Below, piece by piece: positions 36,001 to 47,912 of a stretch of DNA of 64,000 nt. Each line of letters begins with the position of its first letter. Within the stretch, counting starts at the first letter, position 1. Below the pieces are notes generated by a model, which was not told the DNA's origin, searched no databases, and was given only the letters and a program-made list of their open reading frames with translations. This DNA is from Nymphaea colorata (taxonomy: Eukaryota; Streptophyta; Magnoliopsida; Nymphaeales; Nymphaeaceae). Position numbers and translations under genes: made by a program. Where the stretch lies: assembly GCF_008831285.2 (NCBI RefSeq), contig NC_045149.1, forward strand, positions 18,491,035 to 18,555,034, written 5' to 3'.

Positions 36001-36909
36001 TTGTAGTACAATCACTTGTCAGACCCACCAGGGGCAGAAAACTCAGATGGTATATGTAATCATCATTTCATTCAGATCAAATAGGTTTCCCTATCAGGCT
36101 ATCACTAGAATCCTTCTGGTGGGTCGGTCTTCATAAGTAGTGGATGAAATCTTCACTCGATTGACAACATTGATGGCCATCATTCATCTTTTTTTGCATG
36201 TGTGTTAACCATTCCAAGTTGCATGAGAATTTTACCCACGTGAAATGCATCGGCGCTGGCTTGCATGTTTAGCTTGGCAGTGTCTGCCAGATCTTAACAT
36301 TTCTCATCTTCTGAGAGTTTTAAAGAGTCTGCTTGAGAGGCTTGGTTCTGTGGGAGATGAGAGAGAGAGATGCCAGCATGGGAGATGATAGATTTCGTTG
36401 AAGGGATGTGACCTCCACAGTCATTCCCGTCCCCCATTTCCTTATTTCTGGAGAGTTCAAAGGGATGCGTGGGGATTAGGAAGCCCATAAACCTCCATTG
36501 TATCTTTGTCTCTGCTTTCGTTTCCAATCTCCAACCACAGCGTACAGTACACAGACTGCGCAGACCATGCATTACTGCTATGTGTTTTCTCTTAATCCTG
36601 GGTTGGGTCATTTGTTATTTATGACTAGGATCTTTATCTTTTCAAATTAGAACTGCAACATCTGGAAATGAGAAAAAAATGGATCATGAGTCATGGCTTT
36701 CTCTGTTGCATGAAAAAATTCTGCAGGTCAAAGAAAGGGCAGGAGAGTTGGCAACGTTATTGGCATCAGAAGATGGAGTGACAGGTGCAGTCAAAGCCTT
36801 CCATAAGCATCTTCCACGGAAAATGCCACCAGCTTTAACCACACCCATGCCGCCAAGTTTATTAGGGAACTGTTTCAGCTCAGTGACGAAATGTTTTGGA
36901 TGTACGTAA
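22650..36909 (+). CDS. UGT80A2: Sterol 3-beta-glucosyltransferase, UGT80A2 type (14 exons, 695 aa)
   Basis: Transfers glucose from UDP-glucose to the 3-hydroxyl of membrane sterols to make steryl glucosides. Exons: 22650-23022, 26126-26313, 26715-26963, 28226-28337, 29076-29246, 30525-30588, 31107-31164, 31564-31741, 34188-34321, 35106-35208, 35309-35385, 35552-35599, 35790-35939, 36727-36909; frame closes at every GT-AG junction. Residues 1-190 are polar and low-complexity, probably disordered. The glycosyltransferase family 28-like N-domain has GTRGDVQPF (254-262). The C-domain has PHDWLF, HHGGAGTT (571-578) and FFGDQPFWGERV (from 593), the UDP-sugar and sterol-GT signature region. The protein ends KCFGCT. 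The stretches FVLTAGLEFYPLGGDPKVLAGYMVKNKG and SEFPHPLSRVKQPAGYRLSYQIVDSLIWLGIRDM match UGT80A2 rather than UGT80B1. Introns 1 (3.1 kb) and 8 (2.4 kb) each host a hAT-like element. The usual Pro after DWLF is Leu here. Confidence 0.95.
24836..25575. mobile_element. hAT-like non-autonomous element (740 bp) in UGT80 intron 1
   Basis: The termini are CAGTGTTGTA and TACAACATTG, a 10-bp inverted repeat with one mismatch. They are flanked by a perfect 8-bp duplication, ATTTTTAT (24828-24835 and 25576-25583). An 8-bp target-site duplication with short YARNG-type ends is the hallmark of the hAT superfamily. Both subterminal zones are packed with CGTATC/GATACG motifs. The interior has three AAATCATCGATT-like repeats and a short acidic open stretch at about 25195-25250, perhaps a leftover transposase tail. 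It has no transposase and must have moved in trans. Confidence 0.88.
26993..27027. repeat. (T)n(TG)n tract in UGT80 intron 3
   Basis: A run of about 24 T followed by five TG steps, shortly after the exon 3 donor at 26964. Confidence 0.9.
27650..27940 (+). repeat. Dispersed repeat pair, copy 1 (UGT80 intron 3)
   Basis: About 290 bp closely similar to 39748-40037 in the same orientation. Shared blocks include TTTTCGCTTTTGAGGTTAAC, CATATGATTCTTTTTCT, TCTTATGTTYGCTAATCGTT and TTGCAATAAATCATGTGAAT. Similarity starts and stops abruptly on both sides. No coding capacity; probably a fragment of a longer transposon family such as a retrotransposon terminal or 3' region. Confidence 0.8.
31974..33174. 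mobile_element. hAT-like non-autonomous element (about 1.2 kb) in UGT80 intron 8
   Basis: The left end TAGTGTTATTACAGG and right end, reverse-complemented, CAATGTTGTTAAGTG resemble the ends of the 24836-25575 element. Flanks are ATGGCCAC and ATGGCTTC, an imperfect (6/8) 8-bp duplication. The left subterminal zone repeats GAGGCATGCGCC-like motifs, and the right has GCCTTGCTTCC and CTTGGTGC-type variants. The interior is AT-rich, with a CT-rich patch and a GTGTGTGCGCACGCACGTG stretch at about 32530-32550. No transposase is visible. Confidence 0.65.
33831..34004 (+). repeat. 86-bp tandem duplication in UGT80 intron 8
   Basis: Two adjacent copies starting GACAGTAAAATCATTTTAAT (33831 and 33917) and ending AACCTCAACTTTCATGTTGC. 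They differ by a few substitutions and a 3-bp insertion in the second copy. It sits about 180 bp before exon 9. Confidence 0.9.
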
Positions 36910-37172
36910 CTGCTGAACATCAAGTGTGATTGTATCACTCGAAACTTCTTGGCCATTTCTCTCAAGGAGCATGTCTAAAGCGTCAGCAAAGAAGGGAAGA
37001 TGAGGTTTGTTGTGTTTGCGTTTGCCTGTTCCCGTTGTATTCATTCCTATTTCATGCCACATAAAGATCTTATATTTGTTCAATCCAATGGCGGCCCACT
37101 TTCCTGTTAGTGGAACTTGTTTGTTGTGGATAGTCCGCTCTTATTATATCTACAATATCTGATGATCACGAA

Positions 37173-37197
37173 GTCTCTCTCTCTCTCTCTCTCTCTT
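37173..37197. repeat. (TC)n microsatellite
   Basis: Uninterrupted TC/CT repeat downstream of UGT80. Confidence 0.9.
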
Positions 37198-37716
37198 TCC
37201 TTCTCTCTCTGCGTGTGCGTGTGTTAGGTCAAAGTGCACCAGATTATATAAGGTGGGATCCAGCGAGGGAATGTTGTGTAATTTAAGTTTATTTTCTCCC
37301 CATCACTAGTGTTGGTGGTCAATAAGAAAAAAAAAAATCTCATGATTTTATCCATGAAAGATTTTAAAAAATTATGTATACGAGTTCCCTCTTAGGCGAA
37401 CCTAAATCTGGTTTAACGGTTTTGTTGGAGTCTGGTCCACTATTGTCCGCAAGGCCGTGATTAGTGGCGGCGCTGCTGCAGAAAAGACCAGAGCTTTATG
37501 TATAAGGTAGGTCCCATGATGTGGGGTAACTTTTTGGTTAATTATTGTCGACAGGGAGATGAAGATTGAGTTGTTGATTCCAGGTGGGACTCCAGCTTCC
37601 TGAAAACCACAGCATAAGCGAGTGGACTTCCCAGTCTTGTAACAAAATGGGGTTTAAATATAATATCTTCTCTGCTAATGGATGTTAACAAAGTTATCAA
37701 CACGGAAATGTACGCT

Positions 37717-37747
<31 letters not shown>
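37717..37747. repeat. (GA)n microsatellite
   Basis: Nearly pure GA repeat; the long SLSLSL frame on the minus strand here is an artefact of it. Confidence 0.9.
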
Positions 37748-37748
<1 letters not shown>

Positions 37749-38440
37749 CTTTCTTAATGTCTTGGACATAGATAACTTATCGGATGATGTATTGTTTTCT
37801 TTTTGCTGTCGATAATGATCTATGGATATGTTATTGACCTAATCATAAATGGTCAAGTTGAATGCAGGTACAAAATTGCTAAGATTATCGTTATATACAA
37901 AATAAACCATTGATAATTTTTTGCTAAAACATGATCTGCCAATCATGTCACTGCACAAATTTTAACAGGTCCTTTCCGTGCAGTATGTGAAATGGGATTT
38001 TCAGCAGCCAGACATATCTAACCTCTCTGGGATCTTAATTCATTCTCAACAAGGTGGATCATTTTCACGTTCAACGTCGAACAGTTCGCACTCTAATCGT
38101 TGAGTAAATCTAGCAACCCTTTTGCTTTCCTGTTTTTGTGGCAAATTCCTTCGAGCTTCATCTAATTGTAAAGTTAGAATGATAATAAATAACATTTCCG
38201 CTTTTTGGGGACGAAGGCCTACGGTAGTACTGGAACCTGCAATAAAAGAGCGAGTGACACGTTGAGTGTCCATGATAGTGACCGTATTGATTTGCCAATT
38301 CGATCGCGTCCCTCTCATGGAATTTTAATTATATCAAAGGCATCTGATCTGCCCAAGTGAGTGGCTTACTGGGTGCATGAGGCTGTGAGAGAGAGAGAGA
38401 GAGAGAGTTCACTTTATATGTTCACCTGGCCTATATATTA

Positions 38441-38521
38441 AAGTTTTAAAAAATTTTATTTTGGTTCATGTTTAAATTTTGAAATCATAGTTCATCCTGA
38501 AAAATTCTTAGCTCCGCCCCT
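38441..38521 (+). repeat. GGGGCGGAG-ended repeat, right-end fragment
   Basis: AAAGTTTTAAAAAATTTTAT, TTTTGGTTCATGTTTAAATTTTG and a right end TTCTTAGCTCCGCCCCT, directly followed by a TA microsatellite (38520-38543). Matches the right halves of the copies at 3580 and 61539. Confidence 0.45.
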
Positions 38522-38831
38522 ATATATATATATATATATATATGTGGACTCACCTCAGTAAATCACACATGTGACTTTGTTGTGAGATAGAATTGGCTTT
38601 ATAAAGCGGATTGGTTGGTGCGCTAATAAATAAAATTTTCTAAGATTGTAGTCCAAATCTAATACTTGGCTACCATGCCCGTCCAGTATTAGGGTTTCTT
38701 CTTCTTCTTCTTCTTCTCTCTCTCTCTAGAAAGCAGGTTAATTTATTCTCTACTAAATAAATCTATCTAAAGATGTGGCCCAAATTCAATACTTGGCTGT
38801 CCTCGTCCGTATGTATCTTTGGGTTCCTTTT

Positions 38832-38833
<2 letters not shown>

Positions 38834-38873
<40 letters not shown>
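38834..38873. repeat. (CT)n microsatellite
   Basis: About 20 CT units. A related TTC/TC tract lies just upstream at about 38697-38727. Confidence 0.95.
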
Positions 38874-38874
<1 letters not shown>

Positions 38875-39558
38875 GCTCTCATTGACCTCACATTATAGTG
38901 GAGAGTGCTTCAACAGAGTATATTTACCCCCCATCTCCGGCTATAACCGTTGAATGCTTTATTCTAATGAAGAGACTGAAAGCAAATCTTTTTCCAAAAT
39001 ATTTGCCGGTATAATGCCTGTGTCGGCCAAATCTCGCCGGTCCAGATGCGTATAGCCGTTAAGTAAACCGATACAATTCTGATACCAATGTTTAAAAACA
39101 TTGATGAACAGTTTGTAAATTGTACAATAATGAGTTGGTACCATTGTGAAGAGTGGGGAAAAAAAGATTTGAGTAAAATAAAAGTAACCTTATCATGTGC
39201 CAGGAATAGTAATTTGATTGCAAGCCACCAAAAAATTGTTTTCAGATCATGATGTCAGACTGCGCCGAATTGCTAATAATTTTTTTTCCATTAGATCGCA
39301 ATATCATTACGATGCGGATTCCTGCTCTAATGTTTTAAAATAGTTGTATATGCGTATATAGTTATATATATTGAAGACAGTGAATTTAGAACTGTGGAAT
39401 CTGGCATTAGTAGGAGGTACATGCAAAATAGAAAAATATTTGTGCAAGGTACATAGGGGACATGGGTAGAGAATCTTTCACTTTCTTTTGGAAAAATTGA
39501 CTGTGAATGGCTTTGAACATGCAACTTCGACTATCTATTCTCATACTTGTCTAAGTGC

Positions 39559-39720
39559 AGGCAGAGCCAGTCATTTTTATGAGGGGCCCGAATTATAGTA
39601 TTAATTTTTTAACAGGGGCCGAAATATAATTTGTTCGAAGTTTTTGTATATACAATAAATGATTTTTTTCTTTTAAATTTACATGTAAATTTAAAAAAAA
39701 ATTGAAGAGTTGGGGGGTTT
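39559..39720 (-). repeat. GGGGCGGAG-ended repeat, inverted copy
   Basis: Read on the minus strand, it ends with GGCCCCTCATAAAAATGACTGGCTCTGCC, the same right-end block order as the copy at 3580, after an AT-rich interior with TTTACATGTAAATTTAAAAG. Immediately followed by the dispersed-pair copy at 39748. Confidence 0.45.
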
Positions 39721-39747
39721 TAAAAAAAAAAATACATGTAAACTTAA

Positions 39748-40037
39748 TATTTGTTAGCCTATTCTCTTAAACAGTTTTTATATTATGCTTTTGCTATAAT
39801 AAAATTTTCATTTATTTGTTTTCGCTTTTGAGGTTAACAAACTTCCGACATATGATTCTTTTTCTCTGACTTTTTTGATAAGTGATTCTTATGTTCGCTA
39901 ATCGTTTATTTATTTTTTTCTTTTACTATATAGTTGAACTTTTTAGGTTCCATTTATTTTCTTTAATTCAATTTTGTCTTGAGATTATATTTTTGCAATA
40001 AATCATGTGAATAGCATCTATATGGACGGGTTGAAAA
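39748..40037 (+). repeat. Dispersed repeat pair, copy 2
   Basis: Counterpart of 27650-27940, about 12 kb away. It lies next to an inverted GGGGCGGAG-family copy. After the shared GACGGGTTGAAA the two loci diverge completely. Confidence 0.8.
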
Positions 40038-40803
40038 ACGTAGACGAGCCAAGAGGTCCTGGGGTGGGGATCATTCTGATCCTCACCTGGCTTGTTATGC
40101 CGGTGGATGGGCCGGTAGATTGCTTGATTGGTAGTGACCTGCCATTGCTGCTCTGCATGGCGCTCCGGCAGAGCGTGATGGGACGATAGATTATGAGAGA
40201 CTTATCGACCTTAGTAGCCTGTAGTATACTGTGGAAGGAATCGTCCTTTTCTTTCTTAGATCCAATGAAACTTTTGTCATTTGCTTATCTCACAGTCTTT
40301 ATGCAACATTTTTCACACCTACCTTGGTTTAGATGCATGTGCATATGGGGTTCGACATGTCCACTTTGTGCATACACCATTAATTCTTCAGTAATTAGCT
40401 CTAGTGAACCAATCTGATCCCTGCAGCTTCTTACCATGGACGAGTTTCACGATAGAACAAGTCTGCTGTGAGCTGAGAAAATAACAATCAACTGAAGTAA
40501 GCAGTTTTCTCTAACAGGCCAGGGCTCTTGATGATTCCATTTCTCAAAATTCAGAAAGCCAAGATATCGGTTTCCTTTAGAGAATTGTTCGCAAGTACTT
40601 GAACGAAAGAGTATTACTTCAAAAACTTACAAATGTATGAAATATGTTAGACAATTAATTACTTCAAGCCGGATTGAGCATTGGATCCATTACTCCCATA
40701 GTTTACAACTCCTCAACTGTTTGAAAGTCTAATATTGATCCCAGCTTTCTTTTACCATGTTCTATAAACTTATACCCAAATTAATTTTACAAAACTTTAT
40801 TAG

Positions 40804-40997
40804 ATATATATATATATATATATATATACCCCCCTGGCACTGCCCCTGCGCACAACACCTTTCCATTACGGAGGCAAAAACCACCAGTGAATTAGAAAGA
40901 AGTAGAAAAATGTATAGTGGGCCACTTATCTTCTTTGAAAATTATTAGTTCTCAGAATTATTATCTATATTTAATTTATATATATATATATATATAA
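40804..40997. repeat. Two (TA)n microsatellites
   Basis: TA tracts at 40804-40828 and about 40976-40997, separated by about 150 bp of ordinary sequence. Confidence 0.9.
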
Positions 40998-43370
40998 TTT
41001 TTGGATGAACATAAGGTTGACAACCCATCGCTTGAAAGAAAAATACTCAAAGGCTCCACCATTCCCCTGCCTCCAGCGTTCTAGGCTGTATAAGGATTTA
41101 GGTGGGGGTATAGGCATAGCACTCATAAGAATCAAATAAGTGACTCTGCTTTTTTCTGACCAGCCATGCCAACCATACGGAAGATCGTGGAGAATGTGTA
41201 TATATAGTTGTTTTTGCTACTGAATAAGACCCAAGTGTTCAATTCCCTCAAGTACAATAACTTCTTTTGGGCAGGCATTGTCAGAATGTAGCAAGAAGTA
41301 AAAGTTTTCCTCCTATAGCTACTAAAGTGATCCATTGTTCTACAAAGAGTATAATTTATATGGTGTATTTAGTAAGATCTGCTATCGAATCATCTGGTTA
41401 TATTTTCCAATTTTCTCACAGGCTCATAATTCTTAATATTTGACAGGATGTAGAAAACCCCAAAAAATAACATTTCAGGTCTTTACTACTTACAAAAGAA
41501 CATGCTAGTTATATCTAAACTTTAGAGAACACACATTTAAAAGACTGCAACAAAAAATTCACTGCTATCCAGAGCACATCTAACGCAAACCATTTCCGCC
41601 AGTTTACATAAGCTGATGACATCCATGGACAAAAAGAAATGATATTTGGCAGCAGCAAATCTAGAGGCAGTGGGAATGAGGTGAAGAAATACTGCCAAAC
41701 CTATCATACATGCATCCTTGGAAATAATAGAGTTGATATTTCTTACAAAATTACAAACCACATAATGCAGGTTAAGGATTTGGATTCATGTGTACCCAAG
41801 TAAATCTTCTTCCCTCCAAAGCCAATAATTGCTTTCTTACAGGTGGAACTTAGAATAAACAAATTTTAGACACTTGGCAATCAGGTATTCTCCAAACAAG
41901 TTTTTCTGTGGAATATCAATTTCCAATGAAGAACATTCTTGAACTTGATAGACTGTACCCTTAATTTTCCTCCTTTCTTCCCTATGATTTAAGAAAGAGC
42001 ATTGACCCAAAACGATTGGAGGATTATTCTTATCTGAAGGCGATAAATTTTTTAATTCGACAAAATTATAACTATCCAATATAGCACAAATGATTGCTAA
42101 AATTTAGAGATATGTGCTCTAATCTACCAATTGATAAACTAACTTCCTTAACTTAACTATCTCAAATATCTATTGAACTATTTATTGGATTGACCCTTAC
42201 AGGATTCGGAGGGACGTAGTGTAGCTTATCGGATTGGCGGCACAATGAAAGATAGGCTGTCACCTCTATTTCCATGATGACTAATTTCTTGTATGACGTT
42301 TAGTTGACAGGTGTTTCACTTCTCACGTAGGTTCCAAAGTAACACTGAATCCTCAAGACACCCGAAAAGAGGGAGGGATTTCAACCTCCCCTCCCATGGA
42401 ACAAGATGAATTATATACAATCTGATTTTCTATGTGTTTAGCTGAATCCAATCCAGCGACATGCCTTAACTTGGGCATGTTTTGGATTGAGGCTCATCTC
42501 ACCTTAGCCTTAGAAAAATCTACGAAGAAAATAAATAATGGATTTCACAACTGCAGATTCAAGATCCGCACTATGTTATAAAAATCATGGATCTATAGCC
42601 GAAATGAGTTCGATTCAAATGAAACCAAACCGTTCTCCCGTTTATATAAAATCCATTTCACGGGGAGTTGGTGGCATAATTCTTAAAATTACCACTTTTA
42701 TATTTTAATTTTCTTAAATTAAAGCATACATGTTAATTTTAATCAGCTAGTGGATGCCCTCGATTGCAATCCGATTGGTCAGTCGAATAGTCGATTAGAT
42801 GGTCAATTCTATTAAGTAAATAATTTTTTACAAGTTTGAGAGAGAGAGATAGATTCCGAGTGAAAGCTACGAAATTAAATATGTAAAAGTGCTAACGGGG
42901 AATTTCTTACTTGATCAGAAAAAATTGAAGTAAAAAAAAAAAATTTGGTCAAATCACCAGTGCATGATTTGATATTACAGCTAGCGCAGTACCTTGTTAT
43001 CTTGTGGAAAGCTATATGTATATACAGTTCTGAGAGTGACTCGTCAAATCAAATCCAGTAGTTTATCTGTTAATCATTGATTGCTTGTTTAGGTGAAATA
43101 CTTTATTAAATTTACTTTAACATAGAAAAAAGGCCTTGTACATTTTTTATTCTTCAACTTTAACCAATGCTTTCAGAGTTCAGACATCAACAACTTTCTT
43201 TTATTCGTTTAGGCATCTGATAACAACCTCAAGGACTCATCAACAAATTCATTGACACACTGTAAGCCGTACGTCTCATTTAACTATTTCTGGTCACTAC
43301 TGAACAAAAATAGGAGATATATTCTTCACTTCATGAACGTTAACGATCAGCTTTAGAACCTTAACGAAGA

Positions 43371-43380
43371 CACACACACG

Positions 43381-43467
<87 letters not shown>
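43371..43467. repeat. Compound (CA)n(TA)n microsatellite
   Basis: About 60 bases of CA repeat with a few CG steps, passing directly into about 35 bases of TA repeat. Confidence 0.97.
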
Positions 43468-43470
<3 letters not shown>

Positions 43471-44414
43471 TGAATGCCAAAGTTAATATAGAGCTCATAG
43501 TTGTGGATGAATGTTCTAACGAGTCAATGTTCTTGGACAAGCTAGGTGTGACTCGGCGGGAAAAGAGTGCGTACTCGAGTAGACAAGAAAACATGGAGGA
43601 CGAGTAAAAGAATTCTCCCTCCCCTCTCTTCTGGCTTCAAAGAACAGAAATTTTTTCTAACAAGCATATAAATCTCAGTTTTATACAAAATATTTCTCAG
43701 ATATAGAAGCTTCTCGCATGGAAAATTTCAGTCATTCATTTCATTTTTGTGCGCCTTTTTTGCTAATTACACTTTCTCAGGGACATAATTAAAATGAAAA
43801 TTTTTATGGGACAATTCATGTAAAATTTTCCTTTTCTATGATATCATTTCTCACTTTTCACTTTAGTAGTGTCTATACCCAATTTAAGTTCTTATTGGAA
43901 GCAGAATTTAGAAGATATATACATTATTTTCATGTATCATGCATGATAGATCCCACAACAAGCTAGGAAAATGCACCGATTACGGCATACAATTTAATCT
44001 TTGAATGAATATATACATAAAACAATAACACAATACCCTGATGATGATACACTGAACAGAAGAACGGCATTAATGGTGTTTCGCATTATTTGGCCTACTC
44101 AACATAATACTGTTGCAAACCTCCACTATTTGACCATAAAGTCAATGAGATTGTGATTCATGAATAATATTAATCCTGCCCATCTTTATTCTCCCAATAA
44201 ATTACCAGAAAGATCCTGATCCGTTCCTCTTTCTTTCTGGATTTCAAGAGAAACCCAATTTCTTGTAAATTTAGCTGATCCAAATCCGACCAACTTAGAT
44301 GTGTTTTAGAACACAACTGATATGTCGCTCACTTTGCACCTGGATTAGGACACAGTTGTACCAACCAATGACTCCCACGTGTAATACAACACTTTTATTA
44401 GCATATGCTAGCAA

Positions 44415-44437
44415 TATATATATATATATATATATAT
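44415..44437. repeat. (TA)n microsatellite
   Basis: Short pure TA tract. Confidence 0.9.
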
Positions 44438-44999
44438 TATCACTTTTAGGCTAATGTGAATATGGCTCATGCTTTCTTTTTCCGTCGTGTTTTGTAATCT
44501 TGCTCATCAAGACGAATAAAAAAACAATAACTCAGTTTCATCTTCCATAAAAAAGTGTTGACATGCATCCATTGCTTGTACTATGGGCGCCTTTTAAGTA
44601 GATCAGAACAACTATCTCCCTGCCTGGTCCTGCTCCTTTCTCGATGAAGCTTGCTTTCCAATTTGACTGCACATTTGAGAATAAAGTTTCTTGACGTATG
44701 GTTTGGCTATAGTATGGCCTCAGGAAAGACTGTTTATATAAATGATTAAGCCCATAATGTATTCCCTGCTTTTGACTGAGCTTCTGAAGCTGGAAGTTTT
44801 CATTATGGTACCGAAGTTGCAGCCTTTCATTCTTTTGGGTGATAGCAAAATAATCTGAATTCATAACTCATCATCTTCTCAATAGTTTCACCATGCTTTA
44901 TTGTTTTTAAATCTCCGTGAATATCTTTCCATTTTCCCCCCCTACCCAAAAGGAAGGTCTTTATCTCCTTTCTGAATTGTCGCGATTCTTCATCGTTAC

Positions 45000-45537
45000 C
45001 CTTCAATGGTACTTTTAAATGCACCCACTTGATGCAGAAGTTCCATTATTGAGTCTTCTTTGATAATTATCTCTTCACAGACAACCAAGGCTGCACACAA
45101 CCAAGTCAGTGTTTCAGAATCCACTTGTTTTCTTCTGGTTTCTTTTATTTTTTTTCTTTTTAAAGAGAATGGAAAACTTTAATGGAATCTTAACAAATTT
45201 ATACAGACTCCTGCCATGGATGTGAATCTGAAGACTGCAATGATGGTGCACGACAAGGTAGCCTGCGTGTAGATTTATACAGACTCTTCTGTTTTCTTTT
45301 CCATTGTGAGATGCAAAATTCATATTCATTAAGACATGTTTAATCTGAACAACTTTATTTCAGTTAGAAAGCACTGATAACAGCCAAACTTTGTTATGCG
45401 AAGCCATGTATTCAAGCTTTTCAGAGCCCAATATGGAGCAGACAGCATCTCTGTCAAAGGGGAAGCGATCAGTAGTGGGATTCTCACGAGCTTCTTTCCT
45501 TAAAAAGCTAGCCATTCTTGGGGCCTTTCTGCCTTTG
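45000..45537 (-). other. Coding-like minus-strand segment, unidentified gene or relic
   Basis: Read on the minus strand, 45537-45375 follows an AG and opens into a charged, protein-like stretch (KGRKAPRMASFLRKEARENP, then TTDRFPFDRDAVCSILGSEK) before a GT and then a stop. Further on, 45090-45000 also follows an AG and reads LVVCEEIIIKEDSIMELLHQ, VGAFKSTIEG, to a GT. Both look like exons, but their phases do not join directly (first ends in phase 0, second needs one carried base), so an exon is missing, or a border is wrong, or the gene is dead. I do not recognise the family. More open minus-strand stretches follow at 44538-45024 and 41537-42079. Confidence 0.3.
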
Positions 45538-45911
45538 CTGTCAAAGAAGATTTAGGACCATATTACAGATCAAGTGTAAATAGATCATATTCACATCAAC
45601 TTACACACATAAAAAATCTGATTCTGATCATATTCAGACTTCAGTGCTTTAAAAAGGAGAAACAGAAAGAATAAAACAACAGTAGAAGTATAAAGAGCAA
45701 TAATGACAGCAGATCAACTTTAGAACTGCCTTCATATGACTTCAATCCCGAGTGGTCTCTCTCTCTCTCGCGAAGCCAAACGAGATAGCAGTAAGCTTGT
45801 GACTCCCTGCACTCAAGAGAACCTATGATGAGCCACACTATGCCGTTGTTGGGAGTCCTATAAAAGCTGGAAAGAACACAGAAAAAAGGAGATGTTGATC
45901 GCAGAGAACCG

Positions 45912-46128
45912 CAGCGTCCTTGCATGAGTCGTATGATACGGCCGCTATTGCAGCCGTCCACCTGGTGAATCGACGGCCGAGAGTGATGGTAGGGGCTGAA
46001 TCCTCCAGAAAGGTGAAAGGGAAGTTGTTGGTTGCAGAGAGGAGGAGGAAGTCTTTGCATGACCACGGCCACAATCTTAGCCGTCCATCTGGCCGATCAA
46101 CGGTGAAGATTGATGGTAGGACCCAACC
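45912..46128. repeat. Diverged tandem duplication with GGCCGT motifs
   Basis: Two related blocks, about 45912-46003 and 46047-46128, share the order CTTTGCATGA, GGCC, AGCCGTCCA(C/T)CTGG, GATC(G/A)ACGG and GATGGTAGG. They are unusually GC-rich for this region. They could be promoter or leader sequence of the possible minus-strand gene below 45.54 kb, or part of a transposon. Confidence 0.6.
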
Positions 46129-46726
46129 CCCCCCACGTGACATGCCCTACCGCACAAGAGGCGAACAGGCCATGCAAGGCTTTGCACACAGAGAGTACCA
46201 TGCTCACGTAATCACAAGACATCAATCAAGTATCGATTCTTTTTTAAGTACACTCATTATTTGTACCTTCGGTTCTCTCTCTTTTCTAGCTGTCATGGGG
46301 CATGGAGAATAACAGGAAAGACATGGAACTATTTAGGGTAAAATCTAAGAAAAGATGCTGGCAGAACACTGTGGACCTGGATCTGGAACCCTGGAAGGGG
46401 GCAAAATTGTCTTTTTGTTATGTTCGAACTGGTTATGGTTAGAGAGGGGAACATGGGGACAATTTGTCCTCTCATGGGCCATTCAATGAACCCAAATGGG
46501 ATGTTGTCCTATAGAAGAAAAGAGAAAACCGCATAGTTTATAGGATGTTCCTGTGCTGGGCCTTGTACGTCTTCTTTCACAACTGGCGTTTGCCGGTTGA
46601 AATCAAGATAGAAGCCACCAGTCTTGTCCTCTCCACTGTTGCACCAGTACCTTGTGTTCTTTTACCTTGTTCATCAGATGCATCGATGTAACTGATTCTG
46701 TGGGGATTTGGTTATTTTCATGTCAC

Positions 46727-46740
46727 ATCACACACACACA

Positions 46741-46776
<36 letters not shown>
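46727..46776. repeat. Compound (CA)n(TA)n microsatellite
   Basis: Short CA tract passing into a TA tract, same order as at 43371 and 53488. Confidence 0.95.
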
Positions 46777-46779
<3 letters not shown>

Positions 46780-47810
46780 GTGCTGTTTTTGGCCATACGA
46801 TTGATTATCCTGATTGCAATTTGTTTTTAAAACTTGGTCTCTACAAAGGAAGTATATGACTATTTATTGAGAATCTCAGATTTCAAAGGGGTTGGAATCC
46901 GACAGAACCCTTCGTATGGTGCCAAACAATCATAATTATTATGAGGGTCTCAAAATGATATGCTCCCACACATACACATATCAAATGACATTTGTAGTTG
47001 TTTAAAACAACACAATAGTTTTTTTTTTATTTTTTCTCTTTGTAGAAGGTCATTATTAAACATGGAACTGGCAAAGAAATAAAAGAAAGTTCTTTCAATT
47101 GTCTTATAGTAATTACTAATTACTTTTTGAGAGGGAGAGAGAGAGAGAGAGCATGGGTGTGCTGTGGTTCAATCACCTGCTGCATATGAAAATGCTGGGG
47201 ACAGGTTCAAGTTCAAGTAGACTTCGCGTTTAGAGTTATCTTGGCCTAGGGTTTCCACTTTTTTTTTTCTTTCTCTTTTTCTTTGTTTAGTGAGTTTTGA
47301 AAAAAAAAAAGAAACATTATAATATTCTAAGGTAGATTACTGGATATCTGAGAGCCCAATATACTTCTAGGGTTTAGGACCATGTTCTTTCCTTGGGAAG
47401 ACAATAACAAATTCTTTCTTTGCAGTAAAAAGAATTATTAAATTAACTCATGTTCTGTAGTTTTCAATTACTTTCTTTCCAAGCAGAACAGCAAGCTATC
47501 TGCTCCTTCATTCTATAAACAACTCTACGTCTGTTTGGCAGCGCTAAATCTGTGAATTTATGCGGCACTCCTGCTGCGCCTCTTCATTTAAGTCAAGCAT
47601 TTAGGGTTTTCTAAAAGTTTCCCACAGTAAATTAAAACTCCAGGAAGTGGATGCAACTTGTATGAAGATGTTACAACAAGTCACCCAACTTTTATTGATA
47701 TAAAAACCGCAGGTTCTTGCTAATAACCCAAGTTGAGCACCCTCTTATAAAATATTCCAATTTCTATTAGATCCATCCACCATGAAACTAAACCCACTTA
47801 ATATATACAT

Positions 47811-47912
47811 GAGAGAGAGTGGATGTGGAAGAAAACTCCGGTTTAGCAAGAAAGATTCTAGAGAGAGAGAGAGTGGGTGTGGAAGAAAACTCGGGTTTAG
47901 CAAGAAAGAATC
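47811..47912 (+). repeat. 54-bp tandem duplication
   Basis: Two copies of GTGG(A/G)TGTGGAAGAAAACTC followed by GGTTTAGCAAGAAAG, period 54 bp, each preceded by a GA tract. Confidence 0.85.

Noticed and set aside
43361-43594. Minus-strand ORF with IYIYIY and VCVCVC runs
   Set aside because: Translation of the compound CA/TA microsatellite.
47155-47230. Possible second SINE (GGTTCAAGTTC near a T-rich tract)
   Set aside because: The A-box match is weak and I found no flanking target-site duplication.
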